Shown one piece after another: positions 24,898 to 34,181 of a stretch of 64,000 nucleotides of DNA. The notes under the pieces were generated by a model. The model worked only from the letters and a program-made list of their open reading frames with translations, did no database searches and had not been told where the DNA came from. The DNA comes from Lachnospiraceae bacterium OM04-12BH. GTDB lineage: Bacteria; Bacillota; Clostridia; Lachnospirales; Lachnospiraceae. The position numbers were made by a program, and so were the translations under genes. Every line of letters begins with the position of its first letter. Position 1 is the stretch's first letter. The stretch lies in the NCBI GenBank assembly GCA_003490145.1, contig QULQ01000009.1:1-64000 (forward strand). The letters are read 5' to 3'.

Positions 24898-27168
24898 ATG
24901 AGTATTTATGATACATTAAATGAACAGCAGAAGCAGGGGGTATTTACGACAGAGGGACCAGTTCTTCTGCTGGCAGGTGCCGGGAGCGGAAAGACCCGTG
25001 TGCTGACACACAGGATCGCTTATTTAATAGAAGAAATGGGTATTAATCCCTATCAGATCATGGCGATCACCTTTACCAATAAGGCTGCCGGAGAGATGAA
25101 GGAAAGAGTGGAGAGCCTGGTTGGTTTTGCAGACAGTGCATGGATCACCACCTTTCACTCTACCTGTGTCAGGATCCTCAGGAGGTATATTGACAGGATC
25201 GGCTATGATACAAATTTCGTCATTTACGATGCAGATGACCAGAAATCGGTGATCAAGGATATATGTAAACGGCTGAATGTGGATACTAAGGTATTAAAGG
25301 AGAGAACGGTGTTATCAGCAATCTCCTCTGCAAAGGATGAACTGATCTCCCCGAATGAATACAGCTTGAGTGCGGCAGGAGATTATCATAAGCAGAAAAT
25401 TGCCGCTTTGTACCAGGAGTACCAGCAGACACTGAAAAAGAACAATGCAGTGGACTTTGATGATCTGATCATGAAGACGGTAGAGCTTTTTAAGGACTGC
25501 CCGGATGTGCTGCAGAGCTATCAGAACCGGTTCCGGTATATTATGGTGGATGAGTATCAGGATACTAACAGTGCCCAGTTTGAGCTGATCCGGCTGCTTG
25601 CCGGAGACAGACATAATCTGTGTGTGGTTGGTGATGATGATCAGTCTATCTACAAATTCCGGGGAGCCAATATCCGCAATATACTGGATTTTGAAAAATA
25701 CTATCCGGAAGCAGCAGTGATCCGGCTTGAGCAGAATTACCGCTCTACCCAGAATGTGCTGGATGCAGCAAATGCCGTGATCCGGAATAATATAGGCAGA
25801 AAGGAGAAAGCTCTCTGGACAGATCAGGGAGCTGGAGAGAGGATCCATTTCCGGCAGTTTGACAATGCCTACGAAGAGGCTGAATTTGTTGCAGATGATG
25901 TGGCAAGGAAGAAGCGGAATGGCAGCTATCAGTATAAGGACTGTGCAGTGCTTTACCGTACCAATGCGCAGGCTCGTCTTCTGGAAGAGAGGTTTATCGT
26001 AGAAGGTATTCCCTATGATGTGGTAGGCGGTGTGAACTTCTATTCCAGAAAAGAGATCAAGGATCTTCTGGCATATCTGAAGACGATTGATAATGGACGG
26101 GATGATCTTTCCGTAAAGCGTATCATCAATATCCCGAAGAGAGGGATCGGTGCTGCGACGATTGCCAAAGTACAGGATTATGCAGATGAAAAAGGGATCA
26201 GCTTTTATGATGCACTGAAGCAGGCGGATGAGATCAGCACCATAGGAAGAAGCGGTGCAAAGCTGAGGCCCTTCGTGGATATGATAAAGGTGTTCCGCAG
26301 TAAGCTCCAGGTGTATACGCTGACGGATCTGATCAAGGATATTATTGAAACGACAGGATATGTCAGGGATCTGGAGGCAGACAGTGAGGAAGAGGCACAG
26401 ACGAGGATTGAAAATATCGATGAGCTGGTCAGCAAGGTGGCATCCTATGAAGAAACCCATGATGAGCCTTCTCTGAGTGAGTTCCTGGAGGAAGTGGCGC
26501 TGGTGGCGGATATTGATGGTGTGGATGAGGATGATGACAGAGTCCTTCTGATGACACTTCACAGTGCCAAGGGGCTGGAATTCTCCCAGGTTTACCTGAC
26601 AGGCATGGAGGATGGTCTTTTTCCGAGCTATATGAGCATCGTAGCAGATGGAGATGCTGAGATTGAAGAGGAAAGGCGGCTTGCCTATGTGGGAATAACA
26701 AGGGCAAAGAAGGAGCTGACAATCTGCTGTGCTAAAATGAGAATGATACGGGGCGAGACGCAGTATAACGCAGTGAGCCGCTTTGTGAAGGAGATTCCGC
26801 CGGAGCTTCTGGATAACCGGATGCCAAAGCCGGCCTACCGGGATGATGATCTGCTGCAGCCTTCGAGGACAAAGCCGGCAGCGGTGCTGACTAAAAAGAG
26901 AACCGCTGCAGAAAATAAACCTTATATCGCAAGTGCCGGAACCAAAATGGGAATAAGCTCTTTTGGATCACTTGGAATCACCAAGGGAGGAAATGCTGCA
27001 GGAAAACCGGATTATGATGCAGGGGACAGGGTTTCCCATATCAAATACGGAGAAGGAACTGTGCTTGCTATGGAGCCGGGACCGAGAGATTACAAGGTAA
27101 CGGTAGATTTTGATGAAGCCGGACAGAAGATCATGTATGCAGGATTTGCAAAACTCAAAAAATTATAA
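24898..27168 (+). CDS. pcrA: ATP-dependent DNA helicase PcrA (UvrD family)
   Basis: A 756-residue SF1A helicase with all motifs: Walker A LLAGAGSGKTRVLTHRIAYL, motif Ia ITFTNKAAGEMKERV, motif II MVDEYQDTNSAQ, motif III VGDDDQSIYKFRGA, motif IV LEQNYRSTQNVL, motif V TLHSAKGLEF, and motif VI YVGITRAKKEL. The C-terminal tail (about 660-756) ends in the PcrA RNA-polymerase-interacting Tudor-like domain (DYDAGDRVSHIKYGEGTVLA). It unwinds DNA in repair, plasmid replication and removal of recombinase filaments. Confidence 0.95.
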   Translation: MSIYDTLNEQQKQGVFTTEGPVLLLAGAGSGKTRVLTHRIAYLIEEMGINPYQIMAITFTNKAAGEMKERVESLVGFADSAWITTFHSTCVRILRRYIDRIGYDTNFVIYDADDQKSVIKDICKRLNVDTKVLKERTVLSAISSAKDELISPNEYSLSAAGDYHKQKIAALYQEYQQTLKKNNAVDFDDLIMKTVELFKDCPDVLQSYQNRFRYIMVDEYQDTNSAQFELIRLLAGDRHNLCVVGDDDQSIYKFRGANIRNILDFEKYYPEAAVIRLEQNYRSTQNVLDAANAVIRNNIGRKEKALWTDQGAGERIHFRQFDNAYEEAEFVADDVARKKRNGSYQYKDCAVLYRTNAQARLLEERFIVEGIPYDVVGGVNFYSRKEIKDLLAYLKTIDNGRDDLSVKRIINIPKRGIGAATIAKVQDYADEKGISFYDALKQADEISTIGRSGAKLRPFVDMIKVFRSKLQVYTLTDLIKDIIETTGYVRDLEADSEEEAQTRIENIDELVSKVASYEETHDEPSLSEFLEEVALVADIDGVDEDDDRVLLMTLHSAKGLEFSQVYLTGMEDGLFPSYMSIVADGDAEIEEERRLAYVGITRAKKELTICCAKMRMIRGETQYNAVSRFVKEIPPELLDNRMPKPAYRDDDLLQPSRTKPAAVLTKKRTAAENKPYIASAGTKMGISSFGSLGITKGGNAAGKPDYDAGDRVSHIKYGEGTVLAMEPGPRDYKVTVDFDEAGQKIMYAGFAKLKKL

Positions 27169-27265
27169 ATTCAGGTAGTAAAAATGTTCACAAAATGCTA
27201 TACTAATGGCATGAATTGGAATGGGATATGATTTTGTGCCCGCATAGGAAAGAGAGGTATCTTTT

Positions 27266-27592
27266 ATGAACAGAGTGGAAGAAATGATGGATCTTATGAA
27301 AGCTCACGATCTCAGGGAGTTGAAAGAATTTTTTAATAAGAAGGAAGAGGAGCAGAAGAAAAATAATACACTGGTATGGGTATTTGCCATTATCGGTATT
27401 GTTGCTGCTGTAGCAGGAATCGCATTCCTTGTATACCGTTACTTCACACCGGATTATCTGGAAGATTATGATGATGATTTCGATGATGATTTTGAAGATG
27501 ATTTCTTTGAAGAGGATGATGGGGATGCAGAGAAGAAGCCTGCTAAACAGGTATCTGAAAATGCAGCATCTGAGGAAGATTTCGCTGAATAA
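27266..27592 (+). CDS. Small membrane protein with acidic tail (DUF4366-like)
   Basis: A 108-residue protein. It has a charged amphipathic N-terminus (residues 1-35), a membrane helix at about 37-57 (WVFAIIGIVAAVAGIAFLVY), then a strikingly acidic run dominated by Asp, Glu and Phe (about 62-88) and a Lys/Ala/Glu tail. Similar conserved proteins are widespread in Lachnospiraceae with no known role. It is probably a single transcript, with ggaaagagaggt before the start. Confidence 0.7.
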   Translation: MNRVEEMMDLMKAHDLRELKEFFNKKEEEQKKNNTLVWVFAIIGIVAAVAGIAFLVYRYFTPDYLEDYDDDFDDDFEDDFFEEDDGDAEKKPAKQVSENAASEEDFAE

Positions 27593-27747
27593 TCCGGGAA
27601 GTCTGCAAAGAAAGGATTGTTTTGCGGGGAATACCTTCCAGGTATATTCAGGAGAGGTGCTTTCTCTGGCAGAAGGATATGCATAAATGAGATCATGAAT
27701 AGGATGTGCAGCTTTTGCATGTCCTATTTTGCTGTGGAGGAACAGAT

Positions 27748-29139
27748 TTGAAAAAAGGACAGATCATAGAAGGAACAGTAGAAAGAATTGATTTTCCCAA
27801 TAAGGGTATCGTGGTGACTGAAGAGGGAAGCTGCACGGTAAAGAATGCCCTGCCGGGACAGAAGATAAAGGCAGTGATCCAGAAAAACAGAAAGGGAAAG
27901 GCTGAGGGCAGACTGCTTTCTGTAGAAGAAAATTCACCTCTTGAAACGAGCCGGATATGTCCTCACTTTGGAACCTGTGGTGGCTGTACGTATATGTCGC
28001 TGCCCTATGAAGAAGAGGTGAAGATCAAGGAAGGACAGATCCGAAAGCTTCTTACAGGTGCTCTTGCCAGACAGGAGAGACCATGGATCTTTGAAGGGAT
28101 CAAGAAGAGTCCGGAATGCTATGGCTACCGGAATAAGATGGAATTTTCCTTCGGAGATGAAGTAAAAGACGGTCCCCTGGCTCTTGGCATGCATAAGAGA
28201 GGCAGCTTTTATGATATTGTGACTGTAGATCACTGTCAGATCGTAGATGAAGATTACAGGAAGATCCTTTCCTTTACGAGAGATTATTTTGCAGAGCGGA
28301 ATATCAGCTTTTTCCACAGATTAAGACATACCGGATATCTGCGTCATCTTCTTGTGAGAAAGGCAAAGCGTACCGGAGAGATCCTGGCTGCCCTTGTGAC
28401 AACCTCCCAGGAGGAAGTGGATCTGACAGCATATAAGAAGGGACTGCTTGCACTTTCCCTGGATGGCGGTCTGGCAGGAATTCTCCATATCACAAATGAT
28501 GCGGTGGCAGATGTGGTACAGAGTGACAGAACAGAGATCCTGTATGGACGGGATTTTTTTGAGGAGGAGCTTCTGGGACTCAGGTTCAAGATTTCTGTAT
28601 TTTCCTTTTTTCAGACCAATTCCCTGAGTGCCGAGGTGCTGTACCAGACAGTAAGGGACTACGTGGGAGACCTGACAGACGGAGAGGGAAAAGCAGATAA
28701 GGTTGTATATGATCTTTACAGCGGTACGGGAACAATCGCCCAGCTCCTGTCTCCGGTGGCGAAGAAGGTGATCGGCGTGGAAATCGTGGAAGAGGCGGTA
28801 GAGGCAGCAAGGGAAAATGCGAAGAGAAACGGTCTGACCAACTGCGAATTTATTGCAGGCGATGTGCTGAAGGTACTGGATCAGATCAAAGAGAAGCCGG
28901 ATATGATCGTGCTGGATCCCCCACGTGACGGTATTCACCCGAAGGCACTTACGAAGATCATCAGCTATGGGATTGACAGGATTGTTTATATTTCCTGCAA
29001 ACCCACCAGCCTTGTGAGGGATCTGGAGGTTTTCCTTGAAGAAGGATATTACGTGGAAAAGGCAGTGGCTGTGGATCAGTTCCCATTTACCACAGGAATT
29101 GAGACGGTGTGCCTCTTGAGCAACACCCAAAGACCCTAA
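27748..29139 (+). CDS. rlmD: 23S rRNA (uracil-C5)-methyltransferase, RlmD/RumA type
   Basis: A 463-residue TrmA-family enzyme. It has an N-terminal TRAM domain, [4Fe-4S] cysteines (ICPHFGTCGGC plus a later Cys in SPECYGY), the SAM motif VYDLYSGTGTIAQLL, LDPPRDG, and the catalytic-Cys region IVYISCKPTSLVRDLE. It makes m5U in 23S rRNA. It starts at TTG 27748 (tggagg upstream). The C-terminus stops at SNTQRP, and removing one T at the stop would let the frame continue. The 3' end of this gene family is a known integration target for ICEs and prophages, and relics follow here. Confidence 0.9.
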   Translation: MKKGQIIEGTVERIDFPNKGIVVTEEGSCTVKNALPGQKIKAVIQKNRKGKAEGRLLSVEENSPLETSRICPHFGTCGGCTYMSLPYEEEVKIKEGQIRKLLTGALARQERPWIFEGIKKSPECYGYRNKMEFSFGDEVKDGPLALGMHKRGSFYDIVTVDHCQIVDEDYRKILSFTRDYFAERNISFFHRLRHTGYLRHLLVRKAKRTGEILAALVTTSQEEVDLTAYKKGLLALSLDGGLAGILHITNDAVADVVQSDRTEILYGRDFFEEELLGLRFKISVFSFFQTNSLSAEVLYQTVRDYVGDLTDGEGKADKVVYDLYSGTGTIAQLLSPVAKKVIGVEIVEEAVEAARENAKRNGLTNCEFIAGDVLKVLDQIKEKPDMIVLDPPRDGIHPKALTKIISYGIDRIVYISCKPTSLVRDLEVFLEEGYYVEKAVAVDQFPFTTGIETVCLLSNTQRP

Positions 29140-29221
29140 GAAAGAATCCTATATTACGCTTGATGTGGAGATGGAAGATTACTATCGCATCAAGAATAAG
29201 GGAAGGGGCTTCACCACCTAA
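29138..29221 (+). pseudogene. Frameshifted continuation after rlmD
   Basis: In the +2 frame directly over the rlmD stop the sequence reads KKESYITLDVEMEDYYRIKN and then KGRGFTT before TAA. A single-base insertion (the T of CCCTAAG) would explain the split from ...SNTQRP. It may be the old C-terminal extension of rlmD or coding sequence brought by an integrated element. Confidence 0.4.
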
Positions 29222-29257
29222 GTTCAGCCTCACAATCGAATAGGAATTTGAATAGAT

Positions 29258-29304
29258 AAGCTGCAGATGAGGAGGTGATCCGGAATCTGCAGCTTGTTTT
29301 GTTT
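29258..29304 (+). terminator. Rho-independent terminator
   Basis: AAGCTGCAGAT (29258-29268) and ATCTGCAGCTT (29285-29295) are a perfect 11-bp inverted repeat followed by GTTTTGTTTC. It probably ends the rlmD transcript before the phage relics. Confidence 0.65.
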
Positions 29305-29339
29305 CAAGCCAAAATAGTCGATTGAAAAGTATCGTATTT

Positions 29340-29466
29340 GCCGCATTGAATGAGCTGATGTTTGACAGCTTAGAAGTGACGAAGGTTCTGATCATAGCGC
29401 CGTTACGTGTGGCAAAGCATACATGGTCTGCGGAAATACAGAAGTGGGATCATCGAAAGGCTGCCT
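29340..29466 (+). pseudogene. Phage SNF2-type helicase fragment
   Basis: A start-less frame encodes AALNELMFDSLEVTKVLIIA followed by PLRVAKHTWSAEIQKWDH. This is very like motifs Ia-Ib of phage and ICE SNF2 helicases. Nothing before or after belongs to that gene. It is a short relic downstream of rlmD. Confidence 0.6.
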
Positions 29467-29488
29467 TTTATCTACGGAAGGAAACGTG

Positions 29489-29657
29489 ATCCGCTACGAT
29501 TTTATTGAGCATTTCATCAATGAACTGGCTGAAAAGTATCACATTCTGGAGATCGCTGTGGACAGATGAACGCAACACAGATGATTCAGAACCTTGAAGG
29601 TGATCGATTCACGATGGTTCCCTTCGGACAGGACTTCGGGAAATATGGTAAACAGGT
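29489..29657 (+). pseudogene. Phage terminase large-subunit fragment
   Basis: Two frames joined by one missing base encode IRYDFIEHFINELAEKYHIL, EIAVDR and then NATQMIQNLEGDRFTMVPFG. This matches the nuclease region of phage large terminases (usual pattern DRW-A-QM-QNLEG). The lost base falls in the expected Trp codon. Together with the helicase relic it shows that a prophage or similar element once sat at this rlmD site. Confidence 0.6.
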
Positions 29658-30560
29658 TTACAGAAAGTGCTTCTGTTTCCGGTATTCCGTTGGGGTTAAT
29701 TTGTAGCGTTTTTTGAATAATCTGCAAAAATAGTCAACGTTATGAAATCCTGTCTCAGAAGAAATGAGACTGACTTTTTTCTCAGTTTTTGAAAGCAACT
29801 GACCGGCCTGTTTTAAACGGTAGTTAATGAGATAGTTAACCGGCGTTATATGTAAATATTTCCGAAACAGATTCAAAGTGGTACTCTTACTGACCATTGC
29901 CTGTTCTGCAATGTCATCTAATGAGATATTCCTTGAGTAATTTAGGTGGATAAATTGCATCATGAGCTGTAACCGGGCTTGAGAAGCGGTTGAATGCTCC
30001 TTGTGTTCTTCCTGGTATGAAATGTCTGTGTTTTCAAATATTTCCAGCCAGAGATTCTGAAGGAGAGAACTGGTAAGGAGTTCTTTGGATAAAACGGAAT
30101 CCTGTGCAGAAATAATTTGCAGCATGATAGATAAAACCTTTGCCTGCCAGCATACTTCTTTATGAAATATGAGAAATGGCAATGGGTAAGAAATGATCGG
30201 CAGAATATATTTCTGATAGATCAGGCTGTCGCAGGGGGCAATAAAAGAAGGCATAAATACAAAATTGGGAATGAGGGCTTTTGAGGGAGAATAAAGGCGA
30301 TGGAGTACCTTTGTATTAATGAATATACCATTTCCTTCGGTTAAATTAAATTGGTCTTCTCCAATCCACAAAGTAACGGTTCCGGATTCAATATAAATAA
30401 ACTCCAATTCTGTATGCCAGTGCCATTCGATACAGTTGAAATCAAAAACTGACAGATCTTCATAATAAAACTGGAAAGGATAGAGATTGTTTCCGTGCTG
30501 AACTGTCTCCATCAAATCTTCATCTGTAATGATTTTAGTATAGGTTGTATTTATATTCAT
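29658..30560 (-). CDS. AraC-family regulator with cupin sensor
   Basis: A 300-residue regulator. The N-terminal cupin (about 20-110; NCIEWHWHTELEFIYIESGT) would sense a small carbohydrate-like ligand. The C-terminal double HTH (about 205-300) holds ISLDDIAEQAMVSKSTTLNL and ISSETGFHNVDYFCRLFKKR. It is divergent from a DUF1349/small-protein/MFS cassette that it probably controls. The start at 30560 follows aaggaag. Its last codons border the terminase relic, so this cassette may have come in with a mobile element. Confidence 0.85.
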   Translation of the reverse strand: MNINTTYTKIITDEDLMETVQHGNNLYPFQFYYEDLSVFDFNCIEWHWHTELEFIYIESGTVTLWIGEDQFNLTEGNGIFINTKVLHRLYSPSKALIPNFVFMPSFIAPCDSLIYQKYILPIISYPLPFLIFHKEVCWQAKVLSIMLQIISAQDSVLSKELLTSSLLQNLWLEIFENTDISYQEEHKEHSTASQARLQLMMQFIHLNYSRNISLDDIAEQAMVSKSTTLNLFRKYLHITPVNYLINYRLKQAGQLLSKTEKKVSLISSETGFHNVDYFCRLFKKRYKLTPTEYRKQKHFL

Positions 30561-30675
30561 AGAAACTTCCTTCTTTGAAAAATACTTTACGATATTATAC
30601 AATAAATTTCATAAATAAATCAATGAAAACAATAATATTATGTTATATAATTCAATAAAAGCGAGGTGAAAGAAC

Positions 30676-31263
30676 ATGATATTTAAATGGTTAAATGAAA
30701 GTGAAATGATGATGGAGGGGGATAAAATTGAAATATTCGCTCCGGCTAAAACAGATTTTTTCTGCGGAAGCACAGACGAGTGTGAAGAAGGATTTTTACC
30801 GGAATCACTTTGTAACGCACCTTACTATTATACGGAGATAGAAGGGGATTTTGTTCTTAAAGTAAAAGTATCGCATGGTTTTAAGGATACATATGATTCT
30901 GCTTCAGTAATGATTATGAAGGATCTGAACTGCTGGGCGAAGTGTTGTTTTGAATTGACGGATTTCGGAACTCATGCTGCTGTAAGTGTTGTTACAAAAG
31001 GGGATTCAGATGATGCAAATGGGTGCAATCTTGAAGGAAATACAGCATGGCTCCAGGTTTGCAGGGTTGGAAATAATTTCGCCTTCCATTATTCCTTAGA
31101 TGGTGTCAATTTCTATATGATGAGATATTTCCATATGCCCGTTATGCCTGTTATAAAGGTCGGTCTGCTGGCTCAGGCTCCTACAGGGACGGGGGGAAAA
31201 CGTGTATATGAAAATTTGTCTATTGAGAGAAGGACAGTAAAAAATATCAGAGCTGGAAAATAA
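30676..31263 (+). CDS. DUF1349 (concanavalin-A-like) protein
   Basis: A 195-residue beta-sandwich protein of the DUF1349 family (YYTEIEGDFVLKVKVSHGFK, YDSASVMIMKDLNCWAKCCF, GNNFAFHYSLDGVNFYMMR). No signal peptide is present, so it is cytoplasmic. Family members accompany sugar-use genes and probably bind or process carbohydrates, though no activity is proven. It is the first gene of a likely three-gene transcript with a small protein and an MFS transporter, divergent from the AraC regulator. The ATG follows gaggtg. Confidence 0.8.
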   Translation: MIFKWLNESEMMMEGDKIEIFAPAKTDFFCGSTDECEEGFLPESLCNAPYYYTEIEGDFVLKVKVSHGFKDTYDSASVMIMKDLNCWAKCCFELTDFGTHAAVSVVTKGDSDDANGCNLEGNTAWLQVCRVGNNFAFHYSLDGVNFYMMRYFHMPVMPVIKVGLLAQAPTGTGGKRVYENLSIERRTVKNIRAGK

Positions 31264-31286
31264 GGATTGGTGATTCCTAATATCTT

Positions 31287-31505
31287 ATGAAAATAATGGT
31301 GAAAATAGAAAATTCCATATCAGGAAAGAGTCTCTCTCTGTATGTTGACAGTAAGAGTAAGGTAAATAAATTAATGATCAATCTGATAGAAGCGGGATTT
31401 ACCGTTAATTATGAGCCTCGTTATATATCGGGAAATTATGAAGGATGCTTTCTGTGTGAGGATGGAAATGTGATTAAAATATGTTGTAGAAAACAAAAGG
31501 AGTGA
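31287..31505 (+). CDS. Small protein of unknown function
   Basis: A 72-residue alpha/beta-looking protein (MVKIENSISGKSLSLYVDSK, then KVNKLMINLIEAGFTVNYEP). I do not recognise it. It lies between the DUF1349 gene and the MFS gene. Its stop lies just before the MFS start, so it is probably co-translated with them. The ribosome site is weak. Confidence 0.5.
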   Translation: MKIMVKIENSISGKSLSLYVDSKSKVNKLMINLIEAGFTVNYEPRYISGNYEGCFLCEDGNVIKICCRKQKE

Positions 31506-31510
31506 TGACC

Positions 31511-32689
31511 ATGCCAAATTACCGAAAAACAAAAAGAGCCTGTTATATGGGATTTATTACACAGGCAATTGCAGCTAATTTTGCCCCATTGTTATTTTTA
31601 AAATTTCATAATGATTATCAGATTACACTTGGAAAAATCGCATTGATTTCAACCTGCTTTTTCCTTACACAGTTGTTGGTAGATCTGTTTTGTGCAAAGT
31701 TTGTGGACAAAATAGGGTATCGTATCTGTATTGTTGCTTCTGAGGTATGTTCCACAGCAGGATTGGTTGGTCTGGCTTTTTTGCCGGATCTTTTGCCGGA
31801 ACCGTTTGTTGGAATTATCCTGAGTGTGATTGTATATGCAGTCGGAAGTGGTCTGATTGAAGTGCTTTGCAGCCCGATAGTGGAGGCGTGTCCATTTGAT
31901 AACAAAGAGGCAACGATGAGTCTGCTTCACTCTTTTTATTGCTGGGGGGCAGTGGGAACGATTGCGATCTCCACACTGTTTTTTGCGGTGTTTGGCATGG
32001 ACAGCTGGAAATGGCTGGCTGTTTTATGGGCACTTGTTCCGGCCATAAATATCTATAATTTTGCAACCTGTCCGATCGAGCATTTGGTAGATGAGGGTGA
32101 AGGAATGGGAATAAAGGAACTGTTTCGAAAACCTCTTTTCTGGCTTTCCGTATGTTTAATGATCTGCTCTGGCGCATCAGAACTGGCTATGGCACAATGG
32201 GCATCTGCTTATGCGGAGGCTGCTCTGGGGCTGTCAAAGACAGTTGGTGACCTGGCCGGTCCCTGCATGTTTGCTGTTACAATGGGGATCAGTCGTGTAA
32301 TTTTCGGAAAATATGGTGATAAAATGGATCTGGTGAAATTTATGATCGGATCTGGAATTTTATGTGTGATATGCTACCTGCTTGCCTCTGTATCGTCGAA
32401 TCCGATATCAGGTTTGATTGGATGTATTATCTGTGGCTTTTCTGTTGGGATTATGTGGCCCGGCACAATCAGTATTTCATCAGAAAGATTTCCGGCAGGT
32501 GGAACGGCTATGTTTGCTTTGCTTGCTATGGCGGGGGACCTGGGTGGAAGCATAGGTCCGGGGATTGTCGGACGTGTTACACAAAGTGCAGGAGACAATA
32601 TTCGTGCAGGTATGGGAGTCGGACTTTTGTTCCCGGTTACTTTATTAATCATGCTTTTTATTTTTGCAAGGCAAAAAAATAATAAATGA
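31511..32689 (+). CDS. MFS transporter, probably sugar type
   Basis: A 392-residue major facilitator with about 12 helices and the loop 2-3 signature (FCAKFVDKIGYRICIVASEV). The second half has QSAGDNIRAGMGVGLLFPVT. The shape is that of FucP-like or general sugar/unknown MFS proteins. With the AraC/DUF1349 neighbours, carbohydrate import is the most likely role. I prefer ATG 31511 (aaggag nine bases upstream) to GTG 31502. Confidence 0.8.
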   Translation: MPNYRKTKRACYMGFITQAIAANFAPLLFLKFHNDYQITLGKIALISTCFFLTQLLVDLFCAKFVDKIGYRICIVASEVCSTAGLVGLAFLPDLLPEPFVGIILSVIVYAVGSGLIEVLCSPIVEACPFDNKEATMSLLHSFYCWGAVGTIAISTLFFAVFGMDSWKWLAVLWALVPAINIYNFATCPIEHLVDEGEGMGIKELFRKPLFWLSVCLMICSGASELAMAQWASAYAEAALGLSKTVGDLAGPCMFAVTMGISRVIFGKYGDKMDLVKFMIGSGILCVICYLLASVSSNPISGLIGCIICGFSVGIMWPGTISISSERFPAGGTAMFALLAMAGDLGGSIGPGIVGRVTQSAGDNIRAGMGVGLLFPVTLLIMLFIFARQKNNK

Positions 32690-32761
32690 CATTTGATAAA
32701 ATAGGTTTCAAAAAAGCAGATATTATCAGCCTGTGCGGTACGATGGCTGAATCAGATAATT

Positions 32762-34060
32762 TCATTCTGAAGGTGTAATTTCTTTTTTCTGGGTCAGCAG
32801 GAAAAGAACTGCCAGTACGGACAGGACGATCTGTACGCAGGGCATGGTAAACCATACGCCATCAAGCTTAAGGACGATTGGCAGTGTCAGGATGGTACCG
32901 ACTGTCAGCAGAACCTCTCCATAAACAAGAGTACTGGACTGCTTCAGATGCTCTGTTGCATAGAAGTAGGAAACAGAGGGCTTGGTCAGTCCATAAAGAG
33001 CCATAACAAGAGAAAAGGCAGGTGCAGCATGGACGATCAGCTCTGCTGCTGCATCAGAGGTACCGTAGAAAACGGGGATCTGATGACGCAGAAGGAACAT
33101 AAGGGAGCCACTCAGGATACCAACGCCGATCCCAAGAGCAAAGGTAAGCAGTGTATAGCTACGCAGTGTTTTTTTATCATTCTGACCCTTACTCAGGCTT
33201 AAGAGTGGCTGCGCACCATCACTGATACCCTGAACGAGAAGCTCCATGAAGGAAACCAGATAGGCAAGGACAGCATAGGCACTGACAGCTTCATCACCAC
33301 CATATTTGGTGCACTGCAGATTCATCAGTATAATGGTGACGGAAGGCAGATAAGTCAGTCCGAAAGGGGAGGCTGCTACCTTAAGGATGGATTTGACTGC
33401 GGATCCGGAGGGCTTTATATTGGTAAGGGAGATCCGGTTTTCTTTCTTTGAATAGAAGAAAAGGGCAAAGATCAGAGTGACAAGCTGCCCAAGCACTGTT
33501 GCAATGGCAGCACCCATCAGACCTAATGGAAATACAAGTATCAGAACATAATCAAGGATGATGTTCAGGATACAGCCGCAGGCCATGGCACACATGGAGT
33601 AAACGGCAGCACCACGGTTACGCATCAGCGGTGTCAGACCACTGGCAACTGTCTGGATCACAGCACCATACAGAATATAGTGAAGATAGGTCATGGCATG
33701 GGTATGTACCTCTCCTGCAGCACCCAGAAGCGTCATCAGGGGAGAACCAAAGAAATAGAGAATCCCGGTCAGGATGAGAGAGGAAACGACAAGAAGAAAC
33801 AATGCATTTCCCTCCATTTGGTCTGCCGCATTATCACGGCCGGCACCCCGGTTTAAAGACACCATAACAGAAGCCCCCATACCGATACCGGTACCAAGGG
33901 CGATGATGAGTGCTACAAGCGGCCAGGCAATATTAATAGCAGCCAGTCCCATGTCACCCATGGCTCTGCCTACGAAAATGCCGTCAATAATGGAATAAAT
34001 TCCTGTTAATAAAAAAGATAACGTAGAGGGGAGAATAAATCCCCAGTATTTTTTCTGCAT
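32762..34060 (-). CDS. MATE-family efflux transporter
   Basis: A 432-residue MATE protein with 12 hydrophobic segments and the usual family stretches (PSTLSFLLTGIYSIIDGIFV, GIGMGASVMVSLNRGAGRDN, ISDGAQPLLSLSKGQ). It exports drugs or metabolites using a sodium or proton gradient. The start at 34060 follows ggaggt. It is divergent from the Rrf2 regulator at 34182, which may control it. Confidence 0.9.
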   Translation of the reverse strand: MQKKYWGFILPSTLSFLLTGIYSIIDGIFVGRAMGDMGLAAINIAWPLVALIIALGTGIGMGASVMVSLNRGAGRDNAADQMEGNALFLLVVSSLILTGILYFFGSPLMTLLGAAGEVHTHAMTYLHYILYGAVIQTVASGLTPLMRNRGAAVYSMCAMACGCILNIILDYVLILVFPLGLMGAAIATVLGQLVTLIFALFFYSKKENRISLTNIKPSGSAVKSILKVAASPFGLTYLPSVTIILMNLQCTKYGGDEAVSAYAVLAYLVSFMELLVQGISDGAQPLLSLSKGQNDKKTLRSYTLLTFALGIGVGILSGSLMFLLRHQIPVFYGTSDAAAELIVHAAPAFSLVMALYGLTKPSVSYFYATEHLKQSSTLVYGEVLLTVGTILTLPIVLKLDGVWFTMPCVQIVLSVLAVLFLLTQKKEITPSE

Positions 34061-34131
34061 AAAAACCTCCATTTCCCATAAAAAGGGGAACATTATCTAT
34101 GGTAACCCATCCATACAGGAAAAGTCAACTA

Positions 34132-34161
34132 TTGCAATTCCTAGTAAACTAGTAGTATAAT
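34132..34161 (+). promoter_or_regulatory. Promoter with palindrome upstream of the Rrf2 gene
   Basis: TTGCAA (34132-34137) and TATAAT (34156-34161) are 18 bases apart. The spacer contains the perfect palindrome CTAGTAAACTAG-type arms (CTAGT at 34141-34145, ACTAG at 34148-34152). A palindrome here suits autoregulation by the Rrf2 protein and possibly control of the divergent MATE gene. Confidence 0.55.
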
Positions 34162-34181
34162 GGGGGAAAAGGAGGTTTTGT

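Noticed and set aside
25315..26562. Minus-strand frame of 415 codons inside pcrA.
   Set aside because: It is antisense to all helicase motifs, with no start signal and no domain.
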